DNA from: Bradyrhizobium liaoningense
GTDB lineage: Bacteria; Pseudomonadota; Alphaproteobacteria; Rhizobiales; Xanthobacteraceae
Reading direction: 5' to 3'
Assembly: GCF_018130825.1 (NCBI RefSeq)
Contig: NZ_JAFCJS010000001.1
Coordinates: forward strand, 806,001-870,000
DNA: 64,000 nucleotides
Positions 1 through 10,459 of this stretch are shown in pieces. The position numbers and the translations under genes were made by a program. Position 1 is the first letter of the stretch, and the number at the start of each line of letters is the position of its first letter. Under the pieces are notes generated by a model, which made no database searches, was not told where the DNA came from, and saw only the letters and a program-made list of their open reading frames with translations.

Positions 1-132
1 TGCTCGGGAATGTCGCCGCTCTGCGGGTCGCTTCCACCACTTTCGCCGCAGCGCAAAAGCCTTCCCCTTTGCCCTCCCAGGCACTAGGTTCTGGCCAGCC
101 AGATCAACCCTTTGCCAGTGATTTCCCCCGAC

Positions 133-1167
133 ATGACCATTCGAACCAACGTTGTCGAAGCCATCGGCAACACCCCGCTGATCAAGCTCAAGCGCGCCTC
201 GGAATTGACCGGCTGCACCATCCTGGGCAAGGCCGAGTTCATGAATCCCGGCCAGTCGGTGAAGGACCGGGCCGGCAAATGGATGATCCTGGAGGCGGAG
301 AAGCGCGGCGAGCTCAAGCCCGGGGGCCTCGTGGTGGAAGCGACCGCCGGCAACACCGGCATCGGCCTGGCGGTCGTCGCCAGCGCCCGCGGCTACCGCA
401 CGCTGATCGTGATCCCGGAGACCCAAAGCCAGGAGAAGAAGGATTTCCTGAAGCTGTGCGGCGCCGAGCTGATCGAGGTCCCGGCCCTTCCTTTCGCCAA
501 TCCCAACAATTACCAACATGTCGGCCGCAGGCTCGCCGACGAGCTGCGCAAGACCGAACCGAACGGCGTGCTGTTCGCCGACCAGTGGAACAACCTCGAC
601 AACGCCAAGGCGCATTACGAGTCGACGGGCCCCGAGATCTGGGAGCAGACCGGCGGCAAGATCGACGGCTTCATCTGCTCGGTCGGCACCGGCGGCACGC
701 TGGCCGGCACCAGCCGTTATCTCAAGGAGAAGCACCCCGGCATCGTCAATGCCTGCGCCGATCCGCAGGGGTTTGCGATGTACGAGCTGTTCAAGAACGG
801 CCAGGCCAAATCGACCCCGGGCGACTCCATCACCGAGGGTATCGGCCTCGGCCGCGTCACGCCCGTGATCGAAACCGCCAAGGTCGACGATGCCTTCCTG
901 ATTCCGGACGCCGAAGCTGTGTCGGTGATCTACGACCTGCTCCTGCACGAAGGCCTGTGCCTCGGCGGCTCCACCGGCATCAACATAGTGGGCGCAATTC
1001 GCCTCGCCAAGCAGCTCGGACCCGGCAAGACCATCGTCACCGTGCTGTGCGATTCCGGCAGCCGCTATCAGTCCAAGCTGTTCAACGCGGATTTCATGCG
1101 CGCCAAGAATCTTCCAGTGCCGGAATGGCTGGAGAAGCGCAGCAACATCAAGCCGCCGTTCGTCTGA
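133..1167 (+). CDS. cysK: Cysteine synthase A-like PLP enzyme
   Basis: Fold-type II PLP enzyme of the cysteine synthase/cystathionine beta-synthase family, expected to form L-cysteine from O-acetylserine and sulfide in the cytoplasm. The PLP lysine is K44 within PGQSVKDRAGK, and the phosphate cup is VGTGGT at residues 184-189. At 344 residues it is somewhat longer than classic CysK (about 310). The substrate-binding loop that normally reads TSGNTG is TAGNTG here (71-76), a Ser-to-Ala change. ATG 133 is chosen because the conserved core starts immediately after it; in-frame TTG 112 and GTG 118 are possible and none has a clear Shine-Dalgarno. The gene stands alone and converges on the next one. 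A related beta-replacement activity cannot be excluded. Confidence 0.9.
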   Translation: MTIRTNVVEAIGNTPLIKLKRASELTGCTILGKAEFMNPGQSVKDRAGKWMILEAEKRGELKPGGLVVEATAGNTGIGLAVVASARGYRTLIVIPETQSQEKKDFLKLCGAELIEVPALPFANPNNYQHVGRRLADELRKTEPNGVLFADQWNNLDNAKAHYESTGPEIWEQTGGKIDGFICSVGTGGTLAGTSRYLKEKHPGIVNACADPQGFAMYELFKNGQAKSTPGDSITEGIGLGRVTPVIETAKVDDAFLIPDAEAVSVIYDLLLHEGLCLGGSTGINIVGAIRLAKQLGPGKTIVTVLCDSGSRYQSKLFNADFMRAKNLPVPEWLEKRSNIKPPFV

Positions 1168-1228
1168 TCGGCAGCGGCCTCCTCACGTCGGGGACGGGCG
1201 TCCACGAGTTCGCGCCGGGGCAGCCGGT

Positions 1229-3472
1229 TTACGCCCGCTCGTCGCCTTCCGAGGCCGCAGCACAATAGTCGCGCCAGAACTTGCGATAACCCGCTTCGAG
1301 CTCACGCGTGTAGATCTCGACATTGCCGGCGGGCGAGGCTGCGATCTGAGCCGGCAGGCCTGCGCGCAACTTCGCCAGAAGCTCAGGCTGCGAGACAAAT
1401 TTCCGGGCGATCTCGATATAGCCCTCGTCATGTTCCGCGACCCAGTCGCCGAGACCAACAGAAGCCACGATCGAGGCGCCGGCCCGCGAGGGGGCGCCGT
1501 TGCCGAGCTTGGTCACCACGGGAACACCCGTGTAGAGCGATTCCCAGCTGCTGATGCCGCCATTTTGCGGAAACGTATCCAGGGAAATATCGACATTGGC
1601 AAAGGCCAGCAGGTGGTCGTTGCGCGAGGTGAAGCCCAGGCAGGTGATGTTCTCCTCGGCAATGCCTTCCGCCACGAAGCGTGCGACCAGGCCGTCGCGC
1701 AACAAGGGTTCGTCGAGCAAACCATTCTTGAGGATGATCCTCGACCCCGGCAGCTCCCGCATCAGGCGCGACCACACACGGATCGCATCATCCGAAATCT
1801 TGTAGATGCGGTTGAACACGCCGAAGGTGACGTAGCCGTTGCGCAGCATCGGCAGCTCCGACGGCTGCAGATCCGAGACGGGCTCCATCGTGATCAGACA
1901 CGGCAGATCGTGGATCTTTTCGGGAAACAGATGCCGGACCGATGGCGGAATGAAAACGGGATCCGCGAGCACATAGTCCATGGTCTGCATGCCCGTGCCC
2001 GTCGCATGTCCGAAGCCGGTGGCCTGGATCGGAGCCGGCTTCCGCGCGAAAACCCGCAGCCTGTTGGTGTTCGTGTGGCCCGAAACGTCGATCAGGATGT
2101 CGACATTGTCGGCCTCGATGCGATCGGCGAGTTCGTCGTCCGAAAGCTGCCAGGCGTCCACCCAGACGTCCGCCTGTTGCTTGAACATGGCGGTGTACTC
2201 GTCCGCTCCCGGCCAAGTGTAGTAGCAGATGATCTTGAAGTTGGCGTGATCGTGATGGCGCAGCACCGGCAGCAAGGTCAGTCCCGCCGAGTGTTGCCGG
2301 AATTCGGCAGCGACATAGCCGACCACAATCTGCTTGTCCGGATCGAGCGGCCGCTTTGGCAGTGTCCGCCGCGGCAGCTTGGAGCCGATCAAGTCCCACC
2401 AATCTCGTCGCACTGCCTGCTGGAGCGCGAAATCGGCCTCGGGGAGGTAGTCCTGCAAGAAGATCTTGCCCCTGATCGCATCCTCGTAGGCCGGCTTTAT
2501 CGCCAGCGCGCGATCGAGATATTCGATCGCGGCGTCCATCTCTCCCTGGTTCGAATAACAGAAACCCATCAGCGCCAAGCCAAGCTCGGAGCGCGGATTC
2601 TGCTCGATCAGGGCCGTTGCGGCCGCCATCGCCTGCGCGGTCCTTCCCATCACGAGACAGACCTGTGCCTTGCCCTGGAGAGCCAGTTCGAATTTGGGCG
2701 AAATCGCAAGCGCGGCCTCGAAATCCGCAAGCGCCGGCTCCAGGCGCTGCAACTCGTAACTGAGCCGCCCACGCTGGGCGAGAATCCTGGGCGAGCCCGG
2801 CTTGATCGCGAGCGCCATGGCAAACTTGGCTGCCGCCTCCTCGTGATGCCGGAGCTCCATGCTGATCATGCCGTTGCCGACGATCGCCTCGGCGTGCCGC
2901 GGCTGAAACAGCAGGGCGCGATCGAAACTTTGCTTGGCGCGCTCGATCAGTCCGAGCAACATCTCGACCATGCCGCGATTGCAGAATGCATCGGCGTAAT
3001 CCGGCTTGAGCTTGATTGCGCGCTCGTGCAGTTCGAGCGCCTGTTCGTACTGCCCCAGATGCATCAGCGTATTGCCGAGATTGGTCAGCGCCACTGCGAA
3101 ATTCGGCTTCAGCGCGATCGCCTTCTCCTGGCACCGCCGCGCCTCCTCGAAATTGCCGAGGTCGAAATGCACGGTCGCGAGGTTGTTGTGGGCATCGTGC
3201 AGACGTGGATCGAGCGCAATCACGCGCTCGAGCAGCTCCTTCGCCTCCTCAAGGCGCCGGCCGTCATGCGCGCACATCCCGAGCAGGTGCATGGCGTCGA
3301 CATGGTCCGGAAGCGCTTTCAGGATCTCACGGCAGAGCGCCTCCGTCTCGGCATATTTTCCCTGGCCATAGGCGGCGGCTGCGGCGGAGGTGACGGCGCC
3401 CGCCTGCTTCATCAATTTCTTCTGCAACCGCGCGTTCTGGAATGCGCGTGCGCCGGCGCCGCTGTTCTGCAA
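1229..3472 (-). CDS. TPR-repeat GT41 glycosyltransferase (O-GlcNAc transferase type), copy 1
   Basis: A 747-residue protein with tetratricopeptide repeats at about residues 30-330, followed by a GT41 (SPINDLY/OGT) catalytic domain at about 380-735. The residues corresponding to the catalytic His and Lys of OGT are visible: H394 in the EFRQHSAG block and K558 in FNRIYKI. The family transfers a sugar from a UDP-sugar to Ser/Thr of proteins in the cytoplasm; the acceptor here is unknown. The start is a TTG preceded by GGAGAG six bases upstream, and the same leader is present before the neighbouring paralog, which supports it. It lies directly downstream of a tandem paralog of almost identical length and architecture, 131 bases away, possibly co-transcribed. 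Confidence 0.88.
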   Translation of the reverse strand: MQNSGAGARAFQNARLQKKLMKQAGAVTSAAAAAYGQGKYAETEALCREILKALPDHVDAMHLLGMCAHDGRRLEEAKELLERVIALDPRLHDAHNNLATVHFDLGNFEEARRCQEKAIALKPNFAVALTNLGNTLMHLGQYEQALELHERAIKLKPDYADAFCNRGMVEMLLGLIERAKQSFDRALLFQPRHAEAIVGNGMISMELRHHEEAAAKFAMALAIKPGSPRILAQRGRLSYELQRLEPALADFEAALAISPKFELALQGKAQVCLVMGRTAQAMAAATALIEQNPRSELGLALMGFCYSNQGEMDAAIEYLDRALAIKPAYEDAIRGKIFLQDYLPEADFALQQAVRRDWWDLIGSKLPRRTLPKRPLDPDKQIVVGYVAAEFRQHSAGLTLLPVLRHHDHANFKIICYYTWPGADEYTAMFKQQADVWVDAWQLSDDELADRIEADNVDILIDVSGHTNTNRLRVFARKPAPIQATGFGHATGTGMQTMDYVLADPVFIPPSVRHLFPEKIHDLPCLITMEPVSDLQPSELPMLRNGYVTFGVFNRIYKISDDAIRVWSRLMRELPGSRIILKNGLLDEPLLRDGLVARFVAEGIAEENITCLGFTSRNDHLLAFANVDISLDTFPQNGGISSWESLYTGVPVVTKLGNGAPSRAGASIVASVGLGDWVAEHDEGYIEIARKFVSQPELLAKLRAGLPAQIAASPAGNVEIYTRELEAGYRKFWRDYCAAASEGDERA

Positions 3473-3603
3473 GGTTGCTCTCCGGAGGATGGCCCAGGGA
3501 GAGTCTAGCTGATTCGCAAGCCCGGCCAGCCGGCCGGCTCGACTGGCAACGCCTCCGTGATTTCCCGGTGTTCGCGTATGCTCATCCGGCGCGGTCGATC
3601 TGC

Positions 3604-5844
3604 CTACGCAACCTCGCCGCCTTCGGAGGCCGAGGCACAGTAGTCGCGCCAGAATTGGCGATACCCCGCCTCGACCCTGCGCGTGTAGATCTCGACATTG
3701 CCGGCGGGCGAAGCGGCGATCTGGGCCGGCAGTTCCGCGCGCAGCTTTGCCAGATGCGCAGGCTGGGCGGCATACTTGATCGCGATCGCGGCATAGCCCT
3801 CCTCGTCCTCGGCGACCCAGTCGTCAAGGCCCACGGCCGCCACGATCGACCCGCCGGCGCGCGATGACGAGCCGTTGCCGAGCTTGGCGACAACCGGAAC
3901 GCCGGCGTACAGGGATTCCCAGGTGCTAATGCCGCCGTTTTGCGGAAACGTATCGAGCGAGATGTCGACGTTGGCAAAGGCCCGCAAATGCTCGTTGCGC
4001 GGCGTCGTGCCCATGCAGATGACGTTCTCCTCGGCAATGCCGTGTGCCACGAACCGCGCGATCAGGCCGTCGCGCAACAAGGGATCGTCGAGCAGCCCGT
4101 TCTTGATGATGATCTTCGATCCCGCCACCTCGCGCATCACCTTCGACCACACCCGCATCGCCTCGTCCGAGATCTTGAAGATGCGGTTGAACACGCCGAA
4201 AGTCACATAGCCGTTGCGGAGCATGGGCAGCTCCGAAGGCGGCACGTCCAGGATGGGATCGATCGTGATCAGGCACGGCAGGTCATAGACCTTTTCGGCC
4301 AGCAGATGGCGTGCCGATTGCGGAATGAAGGTCGGGTCCGCGAGCACGTAGTCCATGGTCTGCAGGCCGGTGCCGGTGGCGTGCCCGAAACCCGTGACCT
4401 GGATGGGGGCCGGCTTCCGCGAGAACACATGGAGCCTGCTGCCGGTCGTATGCCCGGACACATCGATCAGAATATCGATTCCGTCGGCCTGGATGCGATC
4501 GGCCAGTTCGTCGTCCGAGAACTGCGCGGCCTCGACCCAGACGTCTGCGCAAGACTTGAATTTCCCGGTCATCTCGTCCTGCAGCGGCCAGCAGGAATAG
4601 CAGACGATCTTGAACGCGGCACGATCGTGATGGCGCAGCACCGGCATCAGCGAGTAAGCCGCCGAGTGCTGCCTGAATTCGGAAGCGACATATCCGACCA
4701 CGATCTGTCGGTCCGGATCGAGATCGCGCGGCGCCAAGGTCCGTTGAGGAAGCTTGGCGCCGATCTGATCCCACCAGTATTTTCGCGCCGCCTGCTGGAC
4801 CACGAAATCGGCCTCCTGCAGGTAATCCAGCACGAATATCTTGTATCCGATGGCCTCGGGAAAGTCGGGCGCGATCGCCAGCGCCGCATCGAGATACTCG
4901 AGCGCCGTCGCGATGTCTCCCTGGTTCGCATAGCAAGAGGCCAGGAGCGACATGGCCGCCTCGGATTGCGGATTGATTTCGAGCAGCTTTTTGGCGCCCG
5001 CCATCGCGCCCGCCGTGTTCCGTACCATGATGTCGACTTGCGCCCGCCAGCACAGCGCGAGCTCATTCCGAGGCGATTGCGCCAGTGCGGCGTCGAAATC
5101 CGCTGCCGCCTGCTGCAGCCGGGACACAGTCAGATAGAGGCGTCCGCGCTGCACCAGAATTCTGGCCGAGCCCGGCTTGAGCGCCAGCGCGGTATCGAGC
5201 GCGGCTTCCGCCTCCTCGAAGTGCCGGAGTTCGAGGCTCACCATACCCCTGCCGGCAATCGCTTCCGCATGACGCGGCTGCAACGATAGGGCCCGTTCGA
5301 AGTTCTTTCCGGCACGCTCGAACTGGCCGATCATCAGTTCCGCCATGCCGCGGTTGCAGAATGCGTCGGCATAGTCCGGCTTCAGCCTGATCGCGCGCTC
5401 ATGCAGCGCAATTGCCTCTTTGGCCTCGCCGAGGTGCAGCATCGTATTGCCGAGATTGGTCAGGGTGATCGGACAATTCGGCTTCAGCGCAAGGGCCTTC
5501 TCCTGGCATGCGCGGGCGTCCTTGAATTTCTCGAGCGCGAAATACACGGCGCCGAGATTGCTGTGGGCATCGGGTGAACGCGGATCGAGCATGGTTGCAC
5601 GCTCGAGCAGGAATTGCGCGTCCTCAAGCCACCCGCCGTCGAACGCCAGCAGGCCAAGCAGGTGCGTGGCGTGGAAATGATCCGGAACCTCTTTCAGGAT
5701 CTCGCGGCAGAGATTCTCGGTCTCGTCACGTCTGCCCTGCCCCAGCGCCTCGATGGCGAAGGACATGACGGCGTCCGCCTGCTTCCTCAACTTCTTCTGC
5801 AATCGCGCGTTCTGGTAGGCGCGCGCGCCGAGACTGCTCTGCAA
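3604..5844 (-). CDS. TPR-repeat GT41 glycosyltransferase (O-GlcNAc transferase type), copy 2
   Basis: A 746-residue tandem paralog of the downstream gene: the same N-terminal start (MQSSLGARAYQNARLQKK), TPR array at about 30-330 and GT41 domain at about 380-735. The equivalents of the OGT catalytic residues are H393 (FRQHSAA) and K557 (FNRIFKI). Translation starts at TTG 5844 behind GGAGAG. About 40 bases of leader resemble those upstream of copy 1, so the duplication unit included the 5' region. The paralogs differ most in the TPR spacer residues, which would allow different protein targets. The reaction is inferred from the family; donor sugar and acceptor are not readable from sequence. 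Confidence 0.88.
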   Translation of the reverse strand: MQSSLGARAYQNARLQKKLRKQADAVMSFAIEALGQGRRDETENLCREILKEVPDHFHATHLLGLLAFDGGWLEDAQFLLERATMLDPRSPDAHSNLGAVYFALEKFKDARACQEKALALKPNCPITLTNLGNTMLHLGEAKEAIALHERAIRLKPDYADAFCNRGMAELMIGQFERAGKNFERALSLQPRHAEAIAGRGMVSLELRHFEEAEAALDTALALKPGSARILVQRGRLYLTVSRLQQAAADFDAALAQSPRNELALCWRAQVDIMVRNTAGAMAGAKKLLEINPQSEAAMSLLASCYANQGDIATALEYLDAALAIAPDFPEAIGYKIFVLDYLQEADFVVQQAARKYWWDQIGAKLPQRTLAPRDLDPDRQIVVGYVASEFRQHSAAYSLMPVLRHHDRAAFKIVCYSCWPLQDEMTGKFKSCADVWVEAAQFSDDELADRIQADGIDILIDVSGHTTGSRLHVFSRKPAPIQVTGFGHATGTGLQTMDYVLADPTFIPQSARHLLAEKVYDLPCLITIDPILDVPPSELPMLRNGYVTFGVFNRIFKISDEAMRVWSKVMREVAGSKIIIKNGLLDDPLLRDGLIARFVAHGIAEENVICMGTTPRNEHLRAFANVDISLDTFPQNGGISTWESLYAGVPVVAKLGNGSSSRAGGSIVAAVGLDDWVAEDEEGYAAIAIKYAAQPAHLAKLRAELPAQIAASPAGNVEIYTRRVEAGYRQFWRDYCASASEGGEVA

Positions 5845-5944
5845 GGTTTCTCTCCGGAGGATGGTCCGAAGAGAGCCCAGCCGATTCGCATGGTGCCAAG
5901 CTTGTGTGTCCGTCAGACCGGCGAGGCCGCCGGACTGCAGGCGC

Positions 5945-6682
5945 TCACCGCAGAATCTGGCTCAGGAACAGCTTTGTACGGGCGTGCTGCGGGCTGGCGA
6001 AGAACTCGTTCGGGGTGTTGGCCTCGATGATCTGGCCGGCGTCCATGAACACGACGCGGTTGGCGACCTCGCGGGCAAAGCCCATTTCGTGGGTGACGAC
6101 CAGCATGGTCATACCCTCCTCGGCGAGATCGACCATGGTGTCGAGGACCTCCTTGACCATTTCGGGGTCGAGCGCCGAGGTCGGCTCGTCGAACAGCATC
6201 ACCTTCGGGTTCATGGTCAGCGCGCGCGCGATCGCGACGCGCTGCTGCTGGCCGCCGGACATCTGGCCCGGAAACTTGTTGGCCTGGTGCGGGATCTTGA
6301 CCCGCTCCAGAAATTTCATCGCGGTCGCCTCGGCGTCCCTCTTGGGGATGTTGCGCACCCAGATCGGCGCCAGCGTGCAATTGTCGAGCACTGTGAGGTG
6401 CGGGAACAGATTAAAACTCTGGAACACCATGCCGACCTCGCGGCGCACGGCGTCGATGTGCTTGAGATTGGGCCCGAGCTCGATGCCGTCGACGACGATC
6501 TCGCCCTCCTGGAATTCTTCCAGCGCATTGATGCAGCGGATCAGCGTGGACTTGCCGGAGCCGGAGGGCCCGCAGATGACGATGCGCTCGCCCTTCTTGA
6601 CCTCGAGGTCGATGTCGCGCAGGACGTGGAATTCACCGTACCATTTGTTCAGGCCGGAAATCTTGACGATGGGGTCGGACAT
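5945..6682 (-). CDS. aapP: General L-amino acid ABC transporter ATP-binding protein
   Basis: A 245-residue ABC ATPase that powers uptake of polar L-amino acids at the inner membrane. Walker A is GPSGSGKST near residue 36, the signature is [15 protein letters not shown], Walker B is VMLFDEP, and the switch His is in VVTHEMGFA. It belongs to the GlnQ/AapP group. It is the last gene of aapJQMP, starting 11 bases after aapM. ATG 6682 gives the standard [11 protein letters not shown] beginning; the reading frame stays open upstream through aapM, but that extension is antisense-like noise. Confidence is high from motifs and gene order. Confidence 0.96.
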   Translation of the reverse strand: MSDPIVKISGLNKWYGEFHVLRDIDLEVKKGERIVICGPSGSGKSTLIRCINALEEFQEGEIVVDGIELGPNLKHIDAVRREVGMVFQSFNLFPHLTVLDNCTLAPIWVRNIPKRDAEATAMKFLERVKIPHQANKFPGQMSGGQQQRVAIARALTMNPKVMLFDEPTSALDPEMVKEVLDTMVDLAEEGMTMLVVTHEMGFAREVANRVVFMDAGQIIEANTPNEFFASPQHARTKLFLSQILR

Positions 6683-6693
6683 GATGGCCTCGA

Positions 6694-8214
6694 TCAGTTG
6701 CGGCGGTGGGCGTTGAGGCGGTGCTCGACGAACAGCGAGTAGCGCGACATTCCAAAGCAGAAGATGAAATAGATGATCCCGGCAAAGGCAAAGCCGGTGA
6801 ACGCGGTCGACGGCGTCGACCATTTCGGGTCTGAGAACGAGGCGCGTAGCGAGCCCAGGAGGTCGAACAGTGCCACGATCGAGACCAGCGAGGTGTCCTT
6901 GAACAGCGAGATGAAGCTGTTGACGAGGTTCGGAATGACATGGCGCAGCGCCTGCGGCAGCACGATCAACGAGGTCGTCTTCCACCAGGACAGTCCCAGC
7001 GCCGCAGCGGCCTCGCCCTGCCCGCGCGGGATCGCGGCAAGCCCGCCACGGACGTTCTCGGCCTGATACGCGCCGGTGAACAGCGCGATGCCGATCAGCG
7101 CGCGGACAAGGCCGTCGACCGTGAAATTGCCGGGCAGGAACAGCGGCAGCATGTAGGTGGCGAAGAACAGCACGGTGATCAGCGGTACGCCGCGCCAGAA
7201 CTCGATGAAGGCGATCGAGAAGATCCGGATCAGCGGAATGGTCGAACGGCGGCCGAGCGCGAGCGCAATGCCGATCGGCAGCGAGGTGACGATGCCGGTG
7301 ACGGAGACCACCAGCGTCACCAGCAGCCCGCCCCACAGATTGGTCAACACGATCGGCAGTCCGCCGTGGTCGAGCCCCATCAGCTTGATGACGATCGCGA
7401 TGGCGACGAAAGTTGCGAAGCTCGACGCCAGAGCGCGCCAGCCAGTCCGCAGGCCGCCTGCGAGAAAGAAGGCGATCAGAGAAACGACGACCGTGGTGAC
7501 GGCGAAATCGGTCCAGACCGCCTGCCCCGAGGCCTGGATCTGGTCGCGCAGCCAGGTCAACGGAAAGATCAGCCAGTGGATCGCGGTGCCAATCAGCACG
7601 ATCAGGTTGCCGACGACCCACAACAGGGGTGCGATGGCCGAGGTCTTGCTGAGATTGAGCAGCACCTGGCCGGCGCCGATGATGCTCTCGTCGAACAATT
7701 GCAGCACGCCGGCCGTCCAGCTCAGGCCGAAGCCGGTGATGCCGCCGCCACGCAGCAGGAAGAATGCGACGACCGGAAACGCGAAGAAGAACAGGCCGGC
7801 GCTGAGGCCCTTCGCCGGCAGGCGCGGAACGAGCAGCGGCACCAGCAGGACCGCCGCCAGGACGAATGTGAGGTTGACCCGCCAGCGCTCGGCCTCGGGA
7901 TAGAAGCCGTAGATCAGTTGCGGCAGCTTGGCCTGGATGTAGGGCCAGCAGGCGCCCACCGCGAAACCGACGTTCTCGGTGAGGCAGGCCGTGCGGTCCT
8001 TGCCGCTCCAGACCGCATCGACCATCAGGAACTTGACGCTGGGAACGATGGTGAACCAGAGCAGCAAGGCGCCCAGGATCGTGAGCAGGATGTTGGTCGG
8101 CGAGTTGAACAGGCGGGTCCGCGCCCAGCCGATGAAGCCCGTCGTCTTCACCGGCGCGGGACGCTCGTTCACCAGATCGTGCCGGACGAAGGAGGATGAG
8201 GCGATATCGGTCAT
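6694..8214 (-). CDS. aapM: General L-amino acid ABC transporter permease M
   Basis: A 506-residue inner-membrane permease with a C-terminal BPD_transp_1 domain at about residues 295-495. The EAA-loop region reads [20 protein letters not shown]. Its ATG overlaps the aapQ stop in an ATGA, so the two are translationally coupled. The protein is longer than many Rhizobium AapM proteins (about 385 residues); the extra stretch at roughly residues 90-240 is hydrophobic and would add several membrane segments ahead of the transport domain. Function follows from its place between aapQ and aapP. Confidence 0.94.
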   Translation of the reverse strand: MTDIASSSFVRHDLVNERPAPVKTTGFIGWARTRLFNSPTNILLTILGALLLWFTIVPSVKFLMVDAVWSGKDRTACLTENVGFAVGACWPYIQAKLPQLIYGFYPEAERWRVNLTFVLAAVLLVPLLVPRLPAKGLSAGLFFFAFPVVAFFLLRGGGITGFGLSWTAGVLQLFDESIIGAGQVLLNLSKTSAIAPLLWVVGNLIVLIGTAIHWLIFPLTWLRDQIQASGQAVWTDFAVTTVVVSLIAFFLAGGLRTGWRALASSFATFVAIAIVIKLMGLDHGGLPIVLTNLWGGLLVTLVVSVTGIVTSLPIGIALALGRRSTIPLIRIFSIAFIEFWRGVPLITVLFFATYMLPLFLPGNFTVDGLVRALIGIALFTGAYQAENVRGGLAAIPRGQGEAAAALGLSWWKTTSLIVLPQALRHVIPNLVNSFISLFKDTSLVSIVALFDLLGSLRASFSDPKWSTPSTAFTGFAFAGIIYFIFCFGMSRYSLFVEHRLNAHRRN

Positions 8215-9416
8215 GCGCCAAGGCTCCGGCTGACGCGCCAACCGTAGACGCTCATGACGGCGCTGGTGATGAGGGAGATCAGGAGATAGACGCCCATCGT
8301 CATCGCAATGATCTCGATCGCCTGCCCGGTCTGGCTCAGCGAGGTGCCGGCGAACACCGAGACGAGGTCAGGATAGCCGATCGCGACCGCCAGCGAGGAG
8401 TTCTTGGTGAGGTTGAGATACTGGTTGGTCAGCGGCGGCACGATAACGCGCATGGCCTGCGGCACGACAATCAGCCGGAGCGTGGCACCGCGGCTGAGGC
8501 CGAGCGAAGACCCCGCCTCCATCTGTCCCTTGTGGACCGACAGGATGCCGGCGCGTACGATCTCGGCGATGAAGGCGGCGGTATAGGTCGACAGAGCCAC
8601 CGTCAGCGCCACGAATTCCGGGATGATCCGCGAGCCGCCGGCGAAATTGAACCCCTTGAGCTGCGGCAGCTCGAAGGTGAAGGGCAGACCGAAGACCAGC
8701 ATCGTGGCCAGCGGAAGTCCGAGCAGCAAGGCCAGCACAGAGGGCCAGATGCGGATCACCTGCCCCCGCTCAAACAGCGCGCGCCTGGCGTAGAAGCGCA
8801 ATCCCAGCGAGACGACGATGCCGAGGGCCAGCATCGCCAGGAACGGCTCGAACCCGCTCTCGCCGATCGGACGGGGAATGACGAGGCCGCGATTGCTGAT
8901 GAAGGCGATGCCCAGCAGCGAAATGCTCTGCCGCGGATTGGGCAGGGCCGCGAGCACCGCCAGGTACCAGAACAGGATCTGGAACAGCAGCGGCAGGTTG
9001 CGGATGATCTCGACATAGATCTCGCCGACGCGCGACAGCAGCCAGTTGGGCGACAGTCGGCACAGCGCGATGATGAAGCCGATCACGGTGGCGAAGAAGA
9101 TACCGACCACCGAGACGACGAGCGTGTTGAGAAGCCCGACCACGAACACGCGCAGGAACGTGTCCGAGCCGGTATAGGAGATCAGCGTCTGGTTGACGTC
9201 GAAGCCGGCATTGTTCCTGAGGAAGCCGAAGCCGGCGGCGATATGCTGGTTCTCGAGATTGGCGCGCGCATTGGAGACGATCTCGTAGCCGATCCAGCCC
9301 AGGATCGCGGCGAAGGCAAACTGGACGGCGACGCCGTTCCAGCCTGCCTTGCCGCCCAGAATGCGCCTGATCTTCAGCGCGATCTGGGCCGGCGGTTTTC
9401 GAGCCTCGGTGCTCAT
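8211..9416 (-). CDS. aapQ: General L-amino acid ABC transporter permease Q
   Basis: A 401-residue permease partner of AapM. It has an N-terminal membrane segment, a long periplasmic region (residues about 60-90), and the transport domain in the C-terminal 200 residues, with an EAA-type loop around [20 protein letters not shown]. The stop overlaps the aapM start by four bases. It lies 26 bases downstream of the binding-protein gene aapJ. With AapM it forms the heterodimeric channel for polar amino acids, as known for the rhizobial Aap system. Confidence 0.95.
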   Translation of the reverse strand: MSTEARKPPAQIALKIRRILGGKAGWNGVAVQFAFAAILGWIGYEIVSNARANLENQHIAAGFGFLRNNAGFDVNQTLISYTGSDTFLRVFVVGLLNTLVVSVVGIFFATVIGFIIALCRLSPNWLLSRVGEIYVEIIRNLPLLFQILFWYLAVLAALPNPRQSISLLGIAFISNRGLVIPRPIGESGFEPFLAMLALGIVVSLGLRFYARRALFERGQVIRIWPSVLALLLGLPLATMLVFGLPFTFELPQLKGFNFAGGSRIIPEFVALTVALSTYTAAFIAEIVRAGILSVHKGQMEAGSSLGLSRGATLRLIVVPQAMRVIVPPLTNQYLNLTKNSSLAVAIGYPDLVSVFAGTSLSQTGQAIEIIAMTMGVYLLISLITSAVMSVYGWRVSRSLGA

Positions 9417-9442
9417 CGCCGCGTGCCGCGGATCAAGCAGGA

Positions 9443-10459
9443 TCAGCGGATCGGCGGTGCGTATTGGAGACCGCCCTTGTTCCAGAGATTGTTGAGGCCG
9501 CGATTGATGGCGAGCGGCGAGCCGGCGCCGACGTTGCGATCGAACACCTCGCCGTAATTGCCGGTCGCCTTCACGATCCGCACCACCCAGTCCTTGGTCA
9601 GGCCGAGCTGTTCGCCGAAATTACCGTCGCTGCCGAGCACGCGCTTCAGCTCCGGGCTCTCCAGCTTCGCCTTCTCGTCGACGTTCTTGGAGGTGATGCC
9701 GAGCTCTTCGGCGGTGACGAGCGCGAACAGCGTCCATTTCACGATGTCGAACCACTGGTCGTCGCCGTGGCGCACCATCGGGCCGAGCGGCTCCTTCGAA
9801 ATGATCTCGGGGAGCACCATGTGGTCGTTGGGATTGGCGAGCTTGAGGCGATTGGCGTAGAGGCCCGACTGGTCGGTGGTGAAGACGTCGCAGCGGCCGG
9901 CTTCATAGGCCTTGACGGTTTCGTCGTTGGTGCCGAACGCGATCACCTCGTACTTCATGTTGTTGGCCTTGAAGTAGTCGGCCAGATTCTGCTCGGTCGT
10001 GGTGCCGGTCTGCACGCAGACGGAAGCGCTGTTGAGCTCGAGCGCCGAATTCACCTTCAGCGACTTCTTCACCATGAAGCCCTGCCCGTCATAATAGGTC
10101 ACGCCGGTGAAGTTGGCGCCGAGCGAGGTGTCGCGCGAGATGGTCCAGGTGGTGTTGCGCGAGAGAACGTCGATTTCGCCGGATTGCAGCGCGGTGAAGC
10201 GGTCCTTGGCCGAGGTCGGCACGTACTTGACCTTGGTCGGGTCGTTGAAGATGGCGGCCGCGATCGCGCGGCAGAGGTCGACGTCGAGGCCGGTCCAGTT
10301 GCCCTTGTCGTCGGGCGAGGAGAAACCCGGGAGGCCCTGGCTGACGCCGCAGGACAGCGTGCCCCGGTCCTTGATGGTCTTGAGCGTTTGCGCATCGGCG
10401 GCCTGGGCAGACAGGCCGGCGGCGAGAGCGAGAGTGAGAGCCAGGGTTACGCGTTTCAT
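9443..10459 (-). CDS. aapJ: General L-amino acid ABC transporter periplasmic binding protein
   Basis: A 338-residue periplasmic solute-binding protein (SBP family 3). A Sec signal peptide covers about residues 1-24 (hydrophobic core, cleavage near AQA/AD), followed by TLKTIKDRGTLSCGVSQGLP, the typical first strand of this family. ATG 10459 is chosen; a TTG 18 bases further out is in frame but would extend the signal peptide needlessly, and GAAAGG lies about 10 bases before the ATG. It is the first gene of aapJQMP, transcribed away from metC; the roughly 380-base gap between them should hold both promoters. Confidence 0.94.
   Translation of the reverse strand: MKRVTLALTLALAAGLSAQAADAQTLKTIKDRGTLSCGVSQGLPGFSSPDDKGNWTGLDVDLCRAIAAAIFNDPTKVKYVPTSAKDRFTALQSGEIDVLSRNTTWTISRDTSLGANFTGVTYYDGQGFMVKKSLKVNSALELNSASVCVQTGTTTEQNLADYFKANNMKYEVIAFGTNDETVKAYEAGRCDVFTTDQSGLYANRLKLANPNDHMVLPEIISKEPLGPMVRHGDDQWFDIVKWTLFALVTAEELGITSKNVDEKAKLESPELKRVLGSDGNFGEQLGLTKDWVVRIVKATGNYGEVFDRNVGAGSPLAINRGLNNLWNKGGLQYAPPIR

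Noticed and set aside
69..1268. Long open frame overlapping cysK in another frame
   Set aside because: Arg/Gln/Pro-rich shadow of a clear cysteine synthase; no family features.
1430..5289. Two long plus-strand open frames opposite the GT41 genes
   Set aside because: Antisense shadows typical of high-GC DNA; the minus strand carries conserved catalytic motifs.
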